Assembly (NCBI RefSeq): GCF_900167975.1
Contig: NZ_FUZU01000001.1
Coordinates: forward strand, 840,580-904,579
Direction of reading: 5' to 3'
Source: Ohtaekwangia koreensis
Lineage (GTDB): Bacteria; Bacteroidota; Bacteroidia; Cytophagales; Cyclobacteriaceae
DNA length: 64,000 nucleotides
The stretch's first letter is position 1; the number at the start of each line of letters is the position of its first letter. Below are positions 53,220 through 62,170 of this stretch, piece by piece. Position numbers and translations under genes: made by a program. The notes beneath the pieces were generated by a model that was not told the origin of the DNA, made no database searches, and saw only the letters and a program-made list of their open reading frames with translations.

Positions 53220-55379
53220 TTATTTACTCCAATCCTCTGCTCTGATCGGTAACCTGCGAATGCGTTTGCCGGTAGCTGCATACAATGCGTTGGCAAGTGC
53301 GGGAGCTATAGGAGGTACACCCGGTTCGCCAGCTCCGCCCATGCGTTCTGTACTGGGTACAATATAGACTTCTATCGAAGGTGTTTCATGGGTACGAAGC
53401 ATGCGATAATCATTAAAATTGCGTTGCTTCACGCGTCCTTTCTCCAGCGTTATTTCTCCGTAGAGCGCAGCCGTGAGTCCATATACTATACCGCTTTCCA
53501 TTTGCGCGCGTACGCCATCCGGGTTCACTGCCAAGCCACAGTCAATGGCACACACGATACGGCGGAGATGTATTTTTCCATCCTTTATGTTTAGTTCAAC
53601 AACTTGCGATACATAACTGCCCATGGCTGCGTGTACGGCTATACCCCGATATATACCTGCAGGCAAAGGATTGTTCCATCCTGATTTTTCAGCGGCGAGG
53701 TTAAGGGCTGCCAGGTGTCGCGGATGATTTTTTAATAGTATATGTCTGTATTCAACAGGGTCTTTTCCTACTTTTGCAGCGAGTTCATCGATTAACGTCT
53801 CCATCACGAAACCAGTATGCGTATTTCCAACGGAGCGCAATGGTAAAACGGGCACGTTACAGGTAGTGGTGTGTAGTTCAATGGAAAGATTGGGTATACT
53901 ATCAAAGTATGGTGAACCATTCACGCCATCTACCGAACTATAATCGATTTCGTTCGGAGCGATGTCTTTCTCCAGCGGAGTGTTCTTGAAAAGTGATTGC
54001 CCGACAATACAGTGCTGCCAGGCTAACGGAATATGATTACTTCCGATCCCTATATATACCCGGTGCAAATATACCGGGCGGTAATATCCCCCCTGTATAT
54101 CATCCTCCCGGGACCAAACCAATTTAATAAAGCGACCACTTGCTTTGGCGATGTGCACGGCTTCCATTATCCAGTCGGCATCAAACGAGCCGCGTCTGCC
54201 AAAACTTCCTCCGAGAAAAGGTGTATTGAAAATTACCTGCTCCGGATTCAATCCCAGGAATCGCGCTACTTCCGCTTGATGGGGGAGTGGTGATTGAGTG
54301 CCCGTCCACACCTCACACGAGTCGCCCTGAATTTTTACGGTACAATTTAACGGCTCCATCGGTGCGTGCGCCAGGTATGGAAATATATATTCCGCCTCGA
54401 TTATGTCGGACGTTGATGCAGCATCTACTATATCTCCTTTTTGCTGTACAGGTATACCCTGTGTTTTGGATAGCTCCCTATATTCTTCTATCTGAGTATT
54501 GCTGTCCACTCCTTTATTTTTATCAAGGTTCCATTCGACTTGCAAGGCCTCGCGGCCAAGCTTGGCAAGCCAAAAATTGTCGGCAAGAACCGCTATACCG
54601 GTAGGGATCTGCATAACATCGCGAACGCCTTTTATTGCTTTTGCCCGGGTGGAGTCAAACGATATAACCTTTCCGCCAAATACGGGTGCATGAGCGACTA
54701 CCGCTGTGAGCAACCCAGGAAACTGAATGTCGATTCCATATATAGCTTGCCCGTTAATTTTTTCAGGACTATCCAGTCGCTTTTGTGATTTGCCTATATA
54801 CTTCCATTCTTTAGGTTCGCGAAGTTTAACAGAAGGTATAGCGAGTGCGGAAGCTGCAATTGCCAATTCTCCATAACTTGCGCGCCTGTTACCTGCGATA
54901 ACAAAGCCCTTTTCTGTTCTGCAGATTTCAGGAAGTACACCAAACTTACGGGAAGCCGCTTGCACAAGCATGGCACGTGCCGTTGCACCCACCAGTCGAT
55001 AGCGATCAAATTCCGAACGTGTTGAATCCGATCCTCCTGTAGACTGTACATATATAGATTCAGCAAAGTCACTCCCTTTTCCGGAAGGACGGTGTTGTAC
55101 TTTAATTTTACGCCAGTCGCAATCCAGTTCTTCGGCGATCAGCATGGGCAATGTTGTCCAGATACCCTGTCCCATTTCTACTTTTGACAGAATTATATAT
55201 ATACTATCATCTTCTCCGATGCGGAGAAATGCATGCAATGAAGCAGGTTGATTTGGTCGTGATGATATTTTTCTTGCCCCCCAAACCATGGAAAAAGAAA
55301 GGATGAGTCCACCGCCGGCAAGTGTGGTTGTTTTAAGAAAGTCTCTTCGGTTTATGGATTGCCTTTTTTTATTTTCCAT
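53220..55379 (-). CDS. Molybdopterin-binding subunit of a xanthine-dehydrogenase-family oxidoreductase
   Basis: The 719-residue protein has a Tat-type N-terminus ([20 protein letters not shown], residues 10-29). The aldehyde oxidase/xanthine dehydrogenase a/b and molybdopterin-binding domains follow, with segments such as [29 protein letters not shown] and [20 protein letters not shown], quoted as [17 protein letters not shown]; the E in GEPG is the usual active-site glutamate. This is the IorB-like large-subunit architecture. The small 2Fe-2S subunit is usually adjacent, but none is found here, so it must be encoded elsewhere. Substrate unknown. Confidence 0.9.
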   Translation of the reverse strand: MENKKRQSINRRDFLKTTTLAGGGLILSFSMVWGARKISSRPNQPASLHAFLRIGEDDSIYIILSKVEMGQGIWTTLPMLIAEELDCDWRKIKVQHRPSGKGSDFAESIYVQSTGGSDSTRSEFDRYRLVGATARAMLVQAASRKFGVLPEICRTEKGFVIAGNRRASYGELAIAASALAIPSVKLREPKEWKYIGKSQKRLDSPEKINGQAIYGIDIQFPGLLTAVVAHAPVFGGKVISFDSTRAKAIKGVRDVMQIPTGIAVLADNFWLAKLGREALQVEWNLDKNKGVDSNTQIEEYRELSKTQGIPVQQKGDIVDAASTSDIIEAEYIFPYLAHAPMEPLNCTVKIQGDSCEVWTGTQSPLPHQAEVARFLGLNPEQVIFNTPFLGGSFGRRGSFDADWIMEAVHIAKASGRFIKLVWSREDDIQGGYYRPVYLHRVYIGIGSNHIPLAWQHCIVGQSLFKNTPLEKDIAPNEIDYSSVDGVNGSPYFDSIPNLSIELHTTTCNVPVLPLRSVGNTHTGFVMETLIDELAAKVGKDPVEYRHILLKNHPRHLAALNLAAEKSGWNNPLPAGIYRGIAVHAAMGSYVSQVVELNIKDGKIHLRRIVCAIDCGLAVNPDGVRAQMESGIVYGLTAALYGEITLEKGRVKQRNFNDYRMLRTHETPSIEVYIVPSTERMGGAGEPGVPPIAPALANALYAATGKRIRRLPIRAEDWSK

Positions 55380-55526
55380 GGATACATTGAAGGTTCTAAA
55401 TCAAAGTACGTATTGTCTAGAATTTAGGTCAATGATATTGACAGCCTACAAGCCCATGTATACCAAATGCACATGTAGATTGACGACAGGTTTGGTAAGA
55501 TCGACTGGGAATTTCTTTCAGGGATT

Positions 55527-55964
55527 TTAGTGCTTCTCTGCCAGTTCCTTCAATACCTGCAAGGTAGCATTCCAATATAGCTCCAGGTGTTTGTATATGG
55601 TTTCGGTTGGAAAATTACTCAACGTTAACGTCAAGGTAGTTTGGTGATCGGTTGGGATTAAATCAAACGCAACTACCGAATAATTTTGGAGTTCATCCGG
55701 AAGCTCCGATAGTGAGCTCAGATGACTATATTGCAGACTCCTCTCCGTGTTAAACTCTAGAACTGTTCCTTTATTCTCGAAATGTAGTCCATGTAAAATT
55801 CCTTCTATAACCATCGGACTTCCAACCTTCCAATCGGTTAGTATATGTATAGTATCGTCATGCATCCATTTTTTCATGCACGATGGATCCGTTAAGGTAT
55901 ACCATACCTTTGCGACAGGTGCGTTAATGATAACCGCTTTCGTGTAAATTTTGTCGGATTGCAT
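55527..55964 (-). CDS. SRPBCC/AHSA1-like protein
   Basis: Using ATG 55964 (MQSDKIYTKAVIINAPVAKV) gives 145 residues; an ATG 45 bases upstream would overlap the DoxX-like gene. The pattern VIINAPVAKVWYTLTDPSCMKKWM, quoted as INAPVAKVWYTLTDP, with the later LGFEFIP-like LIPTDHQTTLTLTLS strand is that of the START/Bet v1-like SRPBCC family. Such proteins bind hydrophobic ligands, and AHSA1 members also stimulate Hsp90. The ligand is unknown. Same strand as and 22 nt after the DoxX-like gene, so probably co-transcribed. Confidence 0.8.
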   Translation of the reverse strand: MQSDKIYTKAVIINAPVAKVWYTLTDPSCMKKWMHDDTIHILTDWKVGSPMVIEGILHGLHFENKGTVLEFNTERSLQYSHLSSLSELPDELQNYSVVAFDLIPTDHQTTLTLTLSNFPTETIYKHLELYWNATLQVLKELAEKH

Positions 55965-55986
55965 TTCTGGAATAATGACCAACGAT

Positions 55987-57279
55987 TTAACGATAGAAAG
56001 GTTCTTCACTTATCCACTGAAATCTGTCCTCTAACAATAAGTATGGGTTGTCGGAAGTTTTGTGTGCCACTATATTCAAGGTGTCCTGATTCATATACCC
56101 TGACAGGTGTAATGTCTTGCCTTCGGTCTTGAAGTCGAACTCACCTGTAGTGGTCAGGTCCTTTGAGGAAAGCCTGATCTTATGTGAGCCATTTAAAACA
56201 GAGCAATACCAGGGAATTATAAACCCATCCATATGAGTAACGTTAAGTATATTTCCACTAATTTTTAATGACTTCCAACGTCTTGTATTTGTATCTGTAG
56301 ATGATACAGTATCTCCATTGAGCGAAAAATGTGAAATCGTATATTCACCCATGATTGTTCCGGATCGCGATAAATTTTGCGCTTGTCTATTTTGTTGTTG
56401 TCCAATTGAACCCACGAGCGGTGGAAGAATCAAGATGCATATCAAAAGCACGTTCAGGGTATAGTAAATAATTTTAGATCTGCCTGTATTTTTAAAATGG
56501 ATTTGAGGTTCCTCTGCAGCGATAGTGCTATTGAGGAAGAAGAAACCCAGAAGTCTCTTCGCGTTCATCGCCAGTATCAATACGGACACCAGTAACAGGT
56601 GGAGCGAAAATAGCTTTACAGGTATATTGTAGAATATATTTAGCGCAAAAACGTTTATAAATACAACTACCGAAACAATAGCTCCCAACAATCTTGTGCG
56701 GTGAAATAAGAGAAATATACCGGCAGCCACCTCTATACATCCGGAAAGGATTGTATATCCGGGGGAAGAACCCATGAATGTCCAGGCAAGTCCCATAAGG
56801 GACGACTCACCGTATGTTGTATTCATCCGTTGTGCATTTGGTAATGAGAACTGCAGCGGGATTACTTTACTGAATCCATAGCCGAACAAAGTCGCAGCAA
56901 GGTAGTATCGAACCAATACTTCGAGTATAGCTGACAGTTTAGCATAGTACTCTTCTTTTTTTAGGATGAGCGTCCATATGATTGACCCTATACCAGCAAA
57001 AATAACGAGCATGAAAGCCTCCGTATATTTTAATGAAGTGTCTCCGCTTCCTGTAGGGCCGTGTAGCGGGTTGTAATATTGCTTCAAAAGCAGCGGACCG
57101 GCAGCATCCAGAAGCTTAACAAAAACGTTATGCAGAGGAGTTGTTATATATTCTGAGAAGGGAATTAAACTGAATGGAAACGGGAGAATGTATAGTATCA
57201 GGTAAAGAAAAATAAACCTGAAGAATATGGATGATGCTAAATTTTTACTCTTCGTTTCATTATTATTGTTCAGGCTCAT
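55987..57279 (-). CDS. DoxX-like membrane protein with C-terminal soluble domain
   Basis: The 430-residue protein has about eight membrane helices. The stretch VLVRYYLAATLFGYGFSKV ... AGIFLLFHRTRLLGAIVS resembles the DoxX/DoxD-like family that is linked with thiol or quinone chemistry. From about residue 305 the protein is soluble and beta-rich (GTIMGEYTISHFSLNGDTV, LHLSGYMNQDTLNIVAH), which may fold on the periplasmic side. That extra domain is unusual for DoxX proteins, whose length is near 150. Function unknown. Precedes the SRPBCC gene. Confidence 0.65.
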   Translation of the reverse strand: MSLNNNNETKSKNLASSIFFRFIFLYLILYILPFPFSLIPFSEYITTPLHNVFVKLLDAAGPLLLKQYYNPLHGPTGSGDTSLKYTEAFMLVIFAGIGSIIWTLILKKEEYYAKLSAILEVLVRYYLAATLFGYGFSKVIPLQFSLPNAQRMNTTYGESSLMGLAWTFMGSSPGYTILSGCIEVAAGIFLLFHRTRLLGAIVSVVVFINVFALNIFYNIPVKLFSLHLLLVSVLILAMNAKRLLGFFFLNSTIAAEEPQIHFKNTGRSKIIYYTLNVLLICILILPPLVGSIGQQQNRQAQNLSRSGTIMGEYTISHFSLNGDTVSSTDTNTRRWKSLKISGNILNVTHMDGFIIPWYCSVLNGSHKIRLSSKDLTTTGEFDFKTEGKTLHLSGYMNQDTLNIVAHKTSDNPYLLLEDRFQWISEEPFYR

Positions 57280-57402
57280 GTTTTTCGCAGGTCAAATTCT
57301 TACATCCCATTTTGACTAGTAATTTAATAGTCAGTAATCTATAATCAATGATATATGCAAGAAAAGAATGGAGCGCGCATTCCAACGGCTGGTGTTAGTA
57401 GA

Positions 57403-57434
57403 TAAAAAAAACACCACTGTTTTAAACAGTGGTG
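57403..57434 (-). terminator. Intrinsic terminator after the PadR-linked permease
   Basis: On the minus strand CACCACTG (57427-57434) pairs with CAGTGGTG (57412-57419) around a TTTAAAA loop, and the next bases are a run of seven or eight U residues (57403-57411). It lies 20 nt after the permease stop codon. Confidence 0.85.
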
Positions 57435-57454
57435 CTTTACAAGACTTTAAATTT

Positions 57455-60127
57455 TTACTCTGACTTCAAGCTTTTTGAAGGACTCATCAGTGCTGCGCGT
57501 ATAGCCTGGTAACTTACGGTTGCCAGTGTAATGGCAAGTGCTCCTATACCGGCCACTGCTGGTATCCACCACGAGATTTCTGTATGATATTTATAGCTGT
57601 CCAGCCATTGAAGTAGGAAATAGCAAGCAATGGGAATGGCGAGCAAGCAGGAGATGATTACGAGCACAATAAAATCTTTCGATAACATTCTCCATAAACT
57701 CAGCACCGATGCGCCCAATACTTTTCGTACGCCAATTTCCTTCGTGCGCTGCTCAGCAACAAAAGAAGCGAGACCAAATATACCCAGGCAGCTAATGATG
57801 ATAGCGAGTACTGAAAATACAGTGGTCAATTTACCAATGCGCTCCTCGGCAGCGAATTTCGAGCCATAGGCTTTATCGACAAATTTATAGTCAAAAGGTG
57901 CTGAAGGTATATTTCGTTTGAAAACCGGTTCGATCAACGCCATACATTCCGCTGCACTTTTCTCCGGGTTCAGACGCAGGTTTATCCATTCAACGTTGTT
58001 GTACTGCAACATATATACGGATTGCTTTACAGGATTGTAAGGTGATTGTACAATCATGTCTTCAACAACGCCTATAACTGTAAACTTTTGATCATCCCAG
58101 GAAATCTCCATGCCTACAGGATTTTTTACATTCATGAATTTTACTGCAGCTTCATTGAGTATGATGGCAGATGAATCGGTTGAAAACTCCCGTGACATAT
58201 CTCTTCCCTCTTTTATTTTCCACCCGATGGTTTTGCCATACTCATGCGTTATATATATAGTACCAAAATCGGTTTGAAAATCCGGATCTTTACCCTTCCA
58301 GTCAAAGCCTCCGTTGTTAGACCAGATTGCCGTCATCGGACTAGAGGATTGCGATATTTCTTCTATTGCTCCTGTGTTTTTCAGTTCGTTCCGCAGTACA
58401 TCGAACTTCCCGGCAAACTCCGGGGTCTTCATCTGGATCATCACCAATCCTTCACGATTATACCCCACCGGTCTGTTCTTCGTGAACTGAATCTGCTTAT
58501 ATACTATAATTGTCCCGATGATGAGCGTGATGGATACCGTAAATTGAATCACTACCAACACCTTGCGTGGCAGAGAGGCAAGCCTTCCTGTCTTGAAAGT
58601 CCCTTTCAGTACCTTTACCGGCTGGAATGATGACAAATATAGCGCTGGATATGAGCCTGCCAGTAGACTTGTGACAACTATAAAAGCGAAACTCACCATC
58701 CAGAATATAGGGTTTAGCCAATCTATAGTAATCTTTTTATCGGCCAGCGTATTAAACCACGGTAGGGCTACTGCTACGATAATAGCAGCTACTATAAAGG
58801 ATAAGAATACCACCAGAAATGATTCACTCAGAAACTGACTGATCAATTGTTGTCGCATAGACCCGATGGTCATGCGGATGCCTACTTCCTTGGCACGTTT
58901 TTCCGAGCGCGCTGTGCTCAGATTCATGAAGTTTATACATGCCAATAGCAATACAAATATACCGATGATGCCAAAGAGCCATACCAGTTGAATACGACCA
59001 CCGCTTAATTTACCTTCTTTCCATTCGGAGTGAAGATGCCAGTTGCGCATGGGCTGCAGAAAAATCTCCGGACTAAACGGTCGCTCATCTTCTGCGTGAT
59101 TATACTTTGTTTTCTTGATCTTTTCTGCAACTACTTGCAAGTCTGCTCCAGGTGCTAGCTGTGCAAAGAGCTGAAAAGAATTATTGCCCCACTGTGTGGC
59201 AGCATGAGTGATCCATGGACTATGAGCTTTGACAAGTTCCCAGTTGGCGATAAACTTCAGATCGGTGTGCGTTGTATTGGCGGGAAGATCTTCATATATA
59301 CCAACGACTTTAACATCCTGATCGCTGTCGAGTATAATGTTTTGATTCAGTGCATCATCGTTACCGAAGAGTGCGTCTGCTGTCGATTTTGATAGGAGTA
59401 CAGCACTCGGATCTTTGAATGCGCTGCGTGTTCCCTGCAGCATTTTCAGCGATAATATTTCAGGGAAGTCACCCTGGAAAAAGTTGCCCTCCTTCGAGAT
59501 CTTTACATCACCACGGCTTAGCACATGCTCATCGGTCCATCTTCCTATAGCTATATATTTAAAATCGCTTCCATACTCTTCGCGAATCGCTGTTTCCAGT
59601 GGTATTGGTATAGCAATCTGTGTTCCCTTTACACCGTTAAAAGTTTGATGCTGCATAATCTGTACAACCTGGTCGTAGTTCTCATGGTATCGATCGTAAG
59701 AAAGTTCGTCATAGATCCATAGCCCAATGAGCATAGCCACTACCATACCTACTGCGAGGCCACCTATATTTATAATAGAATACCCCTTGTTAGACATGAG
59801 GTTTCGGAAACTTACTTTGAAATAATTTCTGAACATATCGTAATGGTTTGAGTTTGTTCTGGATGGTTTGCGTATAGCAAAAGGGCGTATATAGTGCAGT
59901 ACCTGGTACCAGTAGTTAAGCCGGGCCCTGAACGGAGATATACTCTTTGCCGTTGCATAGAATTTTTCTTCCAGGTCACCAGTCACTTCCTCGCACAAAT
60001 CATCGCGCAGAAAGCACTGCAACAGTCGGTTGGCAAGGCGAGGCGGTATGAGTTCAGGTTGTTTCAAATTGTTATCAGCTAAAAGCCGTAATTGAATTTT
60101 CCGGCAAAAGCCGGGTATTGTTTCCAA
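57455..60127 (-). CDS. FtsX-type ABC permease with N-terminal permease prefix domain
   Basis: From ATG 60127 the protein has 890 residues. An in-frame TTG at 60068 would give a start near MKQPELIPPRLANRLLQ, the usual beginning of the prefix domain, and avoids overlap with the PadR gene. The prefix domain (PPRLANRLLQCFLRDDLCEE) is followed by helix I, two MacB_PCD periplasmic domains and two FtsX blocks (NFMNLSTARSEKRAKEVG and RTKEIGVRKVLGAS). These permeases are thought to be parts of efflux or lipoprotein-export pumps; the ATPase is elsewhere. A PadR gene directly upstream probably controls it. Confidence 0.9.
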   Translation of the reverse strand: METIPGFCRKIQLRLLADNNLKQPELIPPRLANRLLQCFLRDDLCEEVTGDLEEKFYATAKSISPFRARLNYWYQVLHYIRPFAIRKPSRTNSNHYDMFRNYFKVSFRNLMSNKGYSIINIGGLAVGMVVAMLIGLWIYDELSYDRYHENYDQVVQIMQHQTFNGVKGTQIAIPIPLETAIREEYGSDFKYIAIGRWTDEHVLSRGDVKISKEGNFFQGDFPEILSLKMLQGTRSAFKDPSAVLLSKSTADALFGNDDALNQNIILDSDQDVKVVGIYEDLPANTTHTDLKFIANWELVKAHSPWITHAATQWGNNSFQLFAQLAPGADLQVVAEKIKKTKYNHAEDERPFSPEIFLQPMRNWHLHSEWKEGKLSGGRIQLVWLFGIIGIFVLLLACINFMNLSTARSEKRAKEVGIRMTIGSMRQQLISQFLSESFLVVFLSFIVAAIIVAVALPWFNTLADKKITIDWLNPIFWMVSFAFIVVTSLLAGSYPALYLSSFQPVKVLKGTFKTGRLASLPRKVLVVIQFTVSITLIIGTIIVYKQIQFTKNRPVGYNREGLVMIQMKTPEFAGKFDVLRNELKNTGAIEEISQSSSPMTAIWSNNGGFDWKGKDPDFQTDFGTIYITHEYGKTIGWKIKEGRDMSREFSTDSSAIILNEAAVKFMNVKNPVGMEISWDDQKFTVIGVVEDMIVQSPYNPVKQSVYMLQYNNVEWINLRLNPEKSAAECMALIEPVFKRNIPSAPFDYKFVDKAYGSKFAAEERIGKLTTVFSVLAIIISCLGIFGLASFVAEQRTKEIGVRKVLGASVLSLWRMLSKDFIVLVIISCLLAIPIACYFLLQWLDSYKYHTEISWWIPAVAGIGALAITLATVSYQAIRAALMSPSKSLKSE

Positions 60128-60420
60128 AGCGATACTTTGAAGTCCATGGATTCTTTGAGTACACGTTTGCCCAGTGCTGTTATGGTAAAGATTCGCTTTC
60201 TTCTTCCTCCGCGCTCAGCGGTAGCGTTGCCCATCTTTGATGTCAGAAAGCCTTTTCCTTCCAGCCTATCGAGCGTAGAATGCACAGCTCCGATGGATAC
60301 AGGTCGGCCCGTCTGTGATTCGAACTCATCCGCCATTTTAAATGCGTAAGCGTCATCACCCAGGATTCCAACCAATAGCAGAATCACTTCTTCAAATTCG
60401 CCAAGTCTTGTTTCTATCAT
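60079..60420 (-). CDS. PadR-family transcriptional regulator
   Basis: The 113-residue protein is a compact winged-helix regulator: LGEFEEVILLLVGILGDDAY, quoted as LGEFEEVILLLVGIL, VSIGAVHSTLDRLEGKGFLTSK (quoted as SIGAVHSTLDRLEGKGFL) and RRKRIFTITALGKRVL are typical of PadR proteins. PadR repressors respond to small ligands or drugs. It overlaps the permease gene start by 49 bp if the ATG is used, or lies 8 nt before the alternative TTG. A second PadR with 60 percent-like similarity by eye lies at 61832. Confidence 0.94.
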   Translation of the reverse strand: MIETRLGEFEEVILLLVGILGDDAYAFKMADEFESQTGRPVSIGAVHSTLDRLEGKGFLTSKMGNATAERGGRRKRIFTITALGKRVLKESMDFKVSLWKQYPAFAGKFNYGF

Positions 60421-60747
60421 TTGATACTAAATTGTAGAACAAATATGCAATTAGATAGCCATATGTTCTACGATCTAGTAACAAATACTCGGGTTTTTCG
60501 GGAAGGTTGCAGGAATAGAGAAAAAAATATTTTTTAGATGGGGGACAAAGGGCTAAGGCTTTTATCGCCAAATAAATATCGGCTGTAAATCAAGTATTAC
60601 TCTAACTTTTTGAATAGTGCAGATGGAGATTATGGAAATCTCGTAACAATTTTGATTGTATTTTAGCGGCCCGGTTTCCAGGAAGTAAGCAAAGCCTTTC
60701 ATGCTTTTGGAACAGGGAACATTTACAATAAAACAAAACGAATTTTT
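60421..60747. other. Intergenic stretch between divergent padR and small-protein genes
   Basis: About 327 bases with no gene. It holds the inverted repeat at 60434-60471 near the PadR start and A/T-rich promoter-like DNA before the 78-residue protein gene. Confidence 0.5.
60434..60471. promoter_or_regulatory. Inverted repeat upstream of padR, candidate operator
   Basis: GTAGAAC (60434-60440) pairs with GTTCTAC (60465-60471), and inside these ATATG (60443-60447) pairs with CATAT (60460-60464). The dyad lies 14 bp upstream of the PadR start codon, a usual place for autoregulation. Confidence 0.4.
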
Positions 60748-60984
60748 ATGGCTAAGGAAAGCATTGCGAAAGAGAACCCAGTTATTGATGCACTACGAAA
60801 GTTAAAAGAAGAAGAGGCAGAGTTGATGGTTAAGTTAAAGCCTGTTCAGGAAGCGATTGGTGCACTTGAAAAAATTGTCGACAAGTCTGTTAAGAAAGTG
60901 AAGCCATCAGCAGGCTCAAAAGATAGCTCCGATAATGCAAGTGCGGAAGAGAGCACACAGGAATCAAGCGAAGATTCTCAATGA
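60748..60984 (+). CDS. Small coiled-coil protein with acidic Ser-rich tail
   Basis: The 78-residue protein has an N-terminal lysine/glutamate heptad region (ALRKLKEEEAELMVKLKPVQ, about 14-33) that likely forms a helix or coiled coil. A C-terminal tail is rich in Ser, Glu and Asp (SSDNASAEESTQESSEDSQ). There is no signal peptide and no recognised family. A strong terminator follows at 61022, which supports a real transcript. Confidence 0.6.
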   Translation: MAKESIAKENPVIDALRKLKEEEAELMVKLKPVQEAIGALEKIVDKSVKKVKPSAGSKDSSDNASAEESTQESSEDSQ

Positions 60985-61021
60985 GAATATAACGCTGAGC
61001 AAGAGTAACAACAGTGTAAAG

Positions 61022-61050
61022 ATGCAGGGTGATCCCTGCATTTTTTTTTT
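61022..61050 (+). terminator. Intrinsic terminator after the 78-residue protein gene
   Basis: ATGCAGGG (61022-61029) and CCCTGCAT (61034-61041) form a perfect 8-bp stem with a TGAT loop, followed by ten T residues. Confidence 0.9.
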
Positions 61051-61229
61051 GATATGGTATTGGGAAGATTATCCCTCACGAGAAGTTACTGAAGTGATCA
61101 CGAGTTGTGATTCTTATTTTCAATTGAGTTTTTGTTCGTGAGACAACAGCCGGATGTTAATGTAGAATGATAAATAAATTTAAGAATGCATAATAACTAT
61201 ATGTAGTTGGAGTTACTATATAAACTTCT

Positions 61230-61658
61230 ATGAGGAAAATTATCGTTGTATTTGCTTTCCTTGCCATTACGAATACATTGTTCGGGCAAATTATAAATAT
61301 TTCCTTTGCAGCTAATCCTGAGCATTTGGAATTTCAAAAGGAAATTGCTCTAATCGAAAGTGTCGAGTGCAAGGCATTTTACAAAATGGATACAATTGCA
61401 TTACAGCGAATTTGGACAACTGCCATCATTCAACCTGAATTTTATAGGTCTATTGCACACGTTTCTCGAGAAATTAAGATGATATGGATGGCAAGTGACG
61501 GCTCTGTCTACGCAACAGGACAAGAGGTTCTAACACCAATCAATGGATCAAATCTGGCTTCGTTACACACGATAGGGTATACTCATCAATGGCAAAAGCA
61601 ATTCGGTTCCTGGAGATTAATAGCCAGGCACATGCATCCTCTTGACAGCGAACGCTGA
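61230..61658 (+). CDS. Exported NTF2/SnoaL-like small protein
   Basis: The 142-residue protein has a signal peptide (cleavage near LFGQI) and a cone-like domain with KMDTIALQRIWTTAIIQPEF and the closing strands ...TIGYTHQWQKQFGSWRLIARH, quoted as YTHQWQKQFGSWRLIARH. This matches the SnoaL/DUF4440 NTF2-like pattern of small ligand-binding or isomerase-like proteins. Ligand and role unknown. It stands alone before the second PadR gene. Confidence 0.7.
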   Translation: MRKIIVVFAFLAITNTLFGQIINISFAANPEHLEFQKEIALIESVECKAFYKMDTIALQRIWTTAIIQPEFYRSIAHVSREIKMIWMASDGSVYATGQEVLTPINGSNLASLHTIGYTHQWQKQFGSWRLIARHMHPLDSER

Positions 61659-61775
61659 AAAGCTTTACGCAAGGAGTCGGTTCGGTTACTTGAATGAGAA
61701 TGCTTTTAGTTTAAGAAAGTAATGGTGCATAGTCTGTGCACTAAAAAACGCCAAATTTTTATTAAATCGATATAA

Positions 61776-61829
61776 ACTGCAATTCAGACGAATATCTTTT
61801 TTATATTTACTGCAATTCAGACTAATATC
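61776..61829 (+). promoter_or_regulatory. Tandem 21-nt direct repeats just upstream of the second padR, candidate operator
   Basis: ACTGCAATTCAGACGAATAT plus C at 61776-61796 is repeated with one change at 61809-61829 (20 of 21 identical), with 33 nt between repeat starts, about three helical turns. The second copy ends 2 nt before the PadR ATG. The spacing and location suggest cooperative binding by the PadR protein itself. Confidence 0.6.
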
Positions 61830-61831
61830 AA

Positions 61832-62170
61832 ATGAAGAAGACAAAACTAGGTGAGTTCGAAGAGCTTGTCTTGCTAACAGTAGCGGCTTTGCAAGCAGAT
61901 GCCTATGGTGTAGAGATTAAACGTGAGTTGGAATTGCGAATCAAGGAAAAATTAAGTGTCGGCTCGATCCAGTCGGCTCTGAAGCGAATGGAAGAAAAAG
62001 GATTTCTCACTTCTGAATTTGGAGAGACTACATTGAAACGTGGTGGTAAGCGAAAACGAATATATACCACTACTTCCTACGCTCACAAAGTGTTGGCAGA
62101 AATGAAAGAAATAAGAGCAGGACTTTGGGATGCAATTCCAAAACTTACTCCTCAATTGAAGGTGATATGA
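61832..62170 (+). CDS. PadR-family transcriptional regulator
   Basis: The 112-residue winged-helix protein (LGEFEELVLLTVAALQADAY, quoted as LGEFEELVLLTVAALQ, SVGSIQSALKRMEEKGFLTSE and GKRKRIYTTTSYAHKVLAEM) is typical of PadR proteins and similar to the one at 60079-60420. Its TGA overlaps the ATG of the prefix-domain permease (ATGA), so they are translated together. The direct repeats directly upstream are likely its operator. Confidence 0.94.
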   Translation: MKKTKLGEFEELVLLTVAALQADAYGVEIKRELELRIKEKLSVGSIQSALKRMEEKGFLTSEFGETTLKRGGKRKRIYTTTSYAHKVLAEMKEIRAGLWDAIPKLTPQLKVI

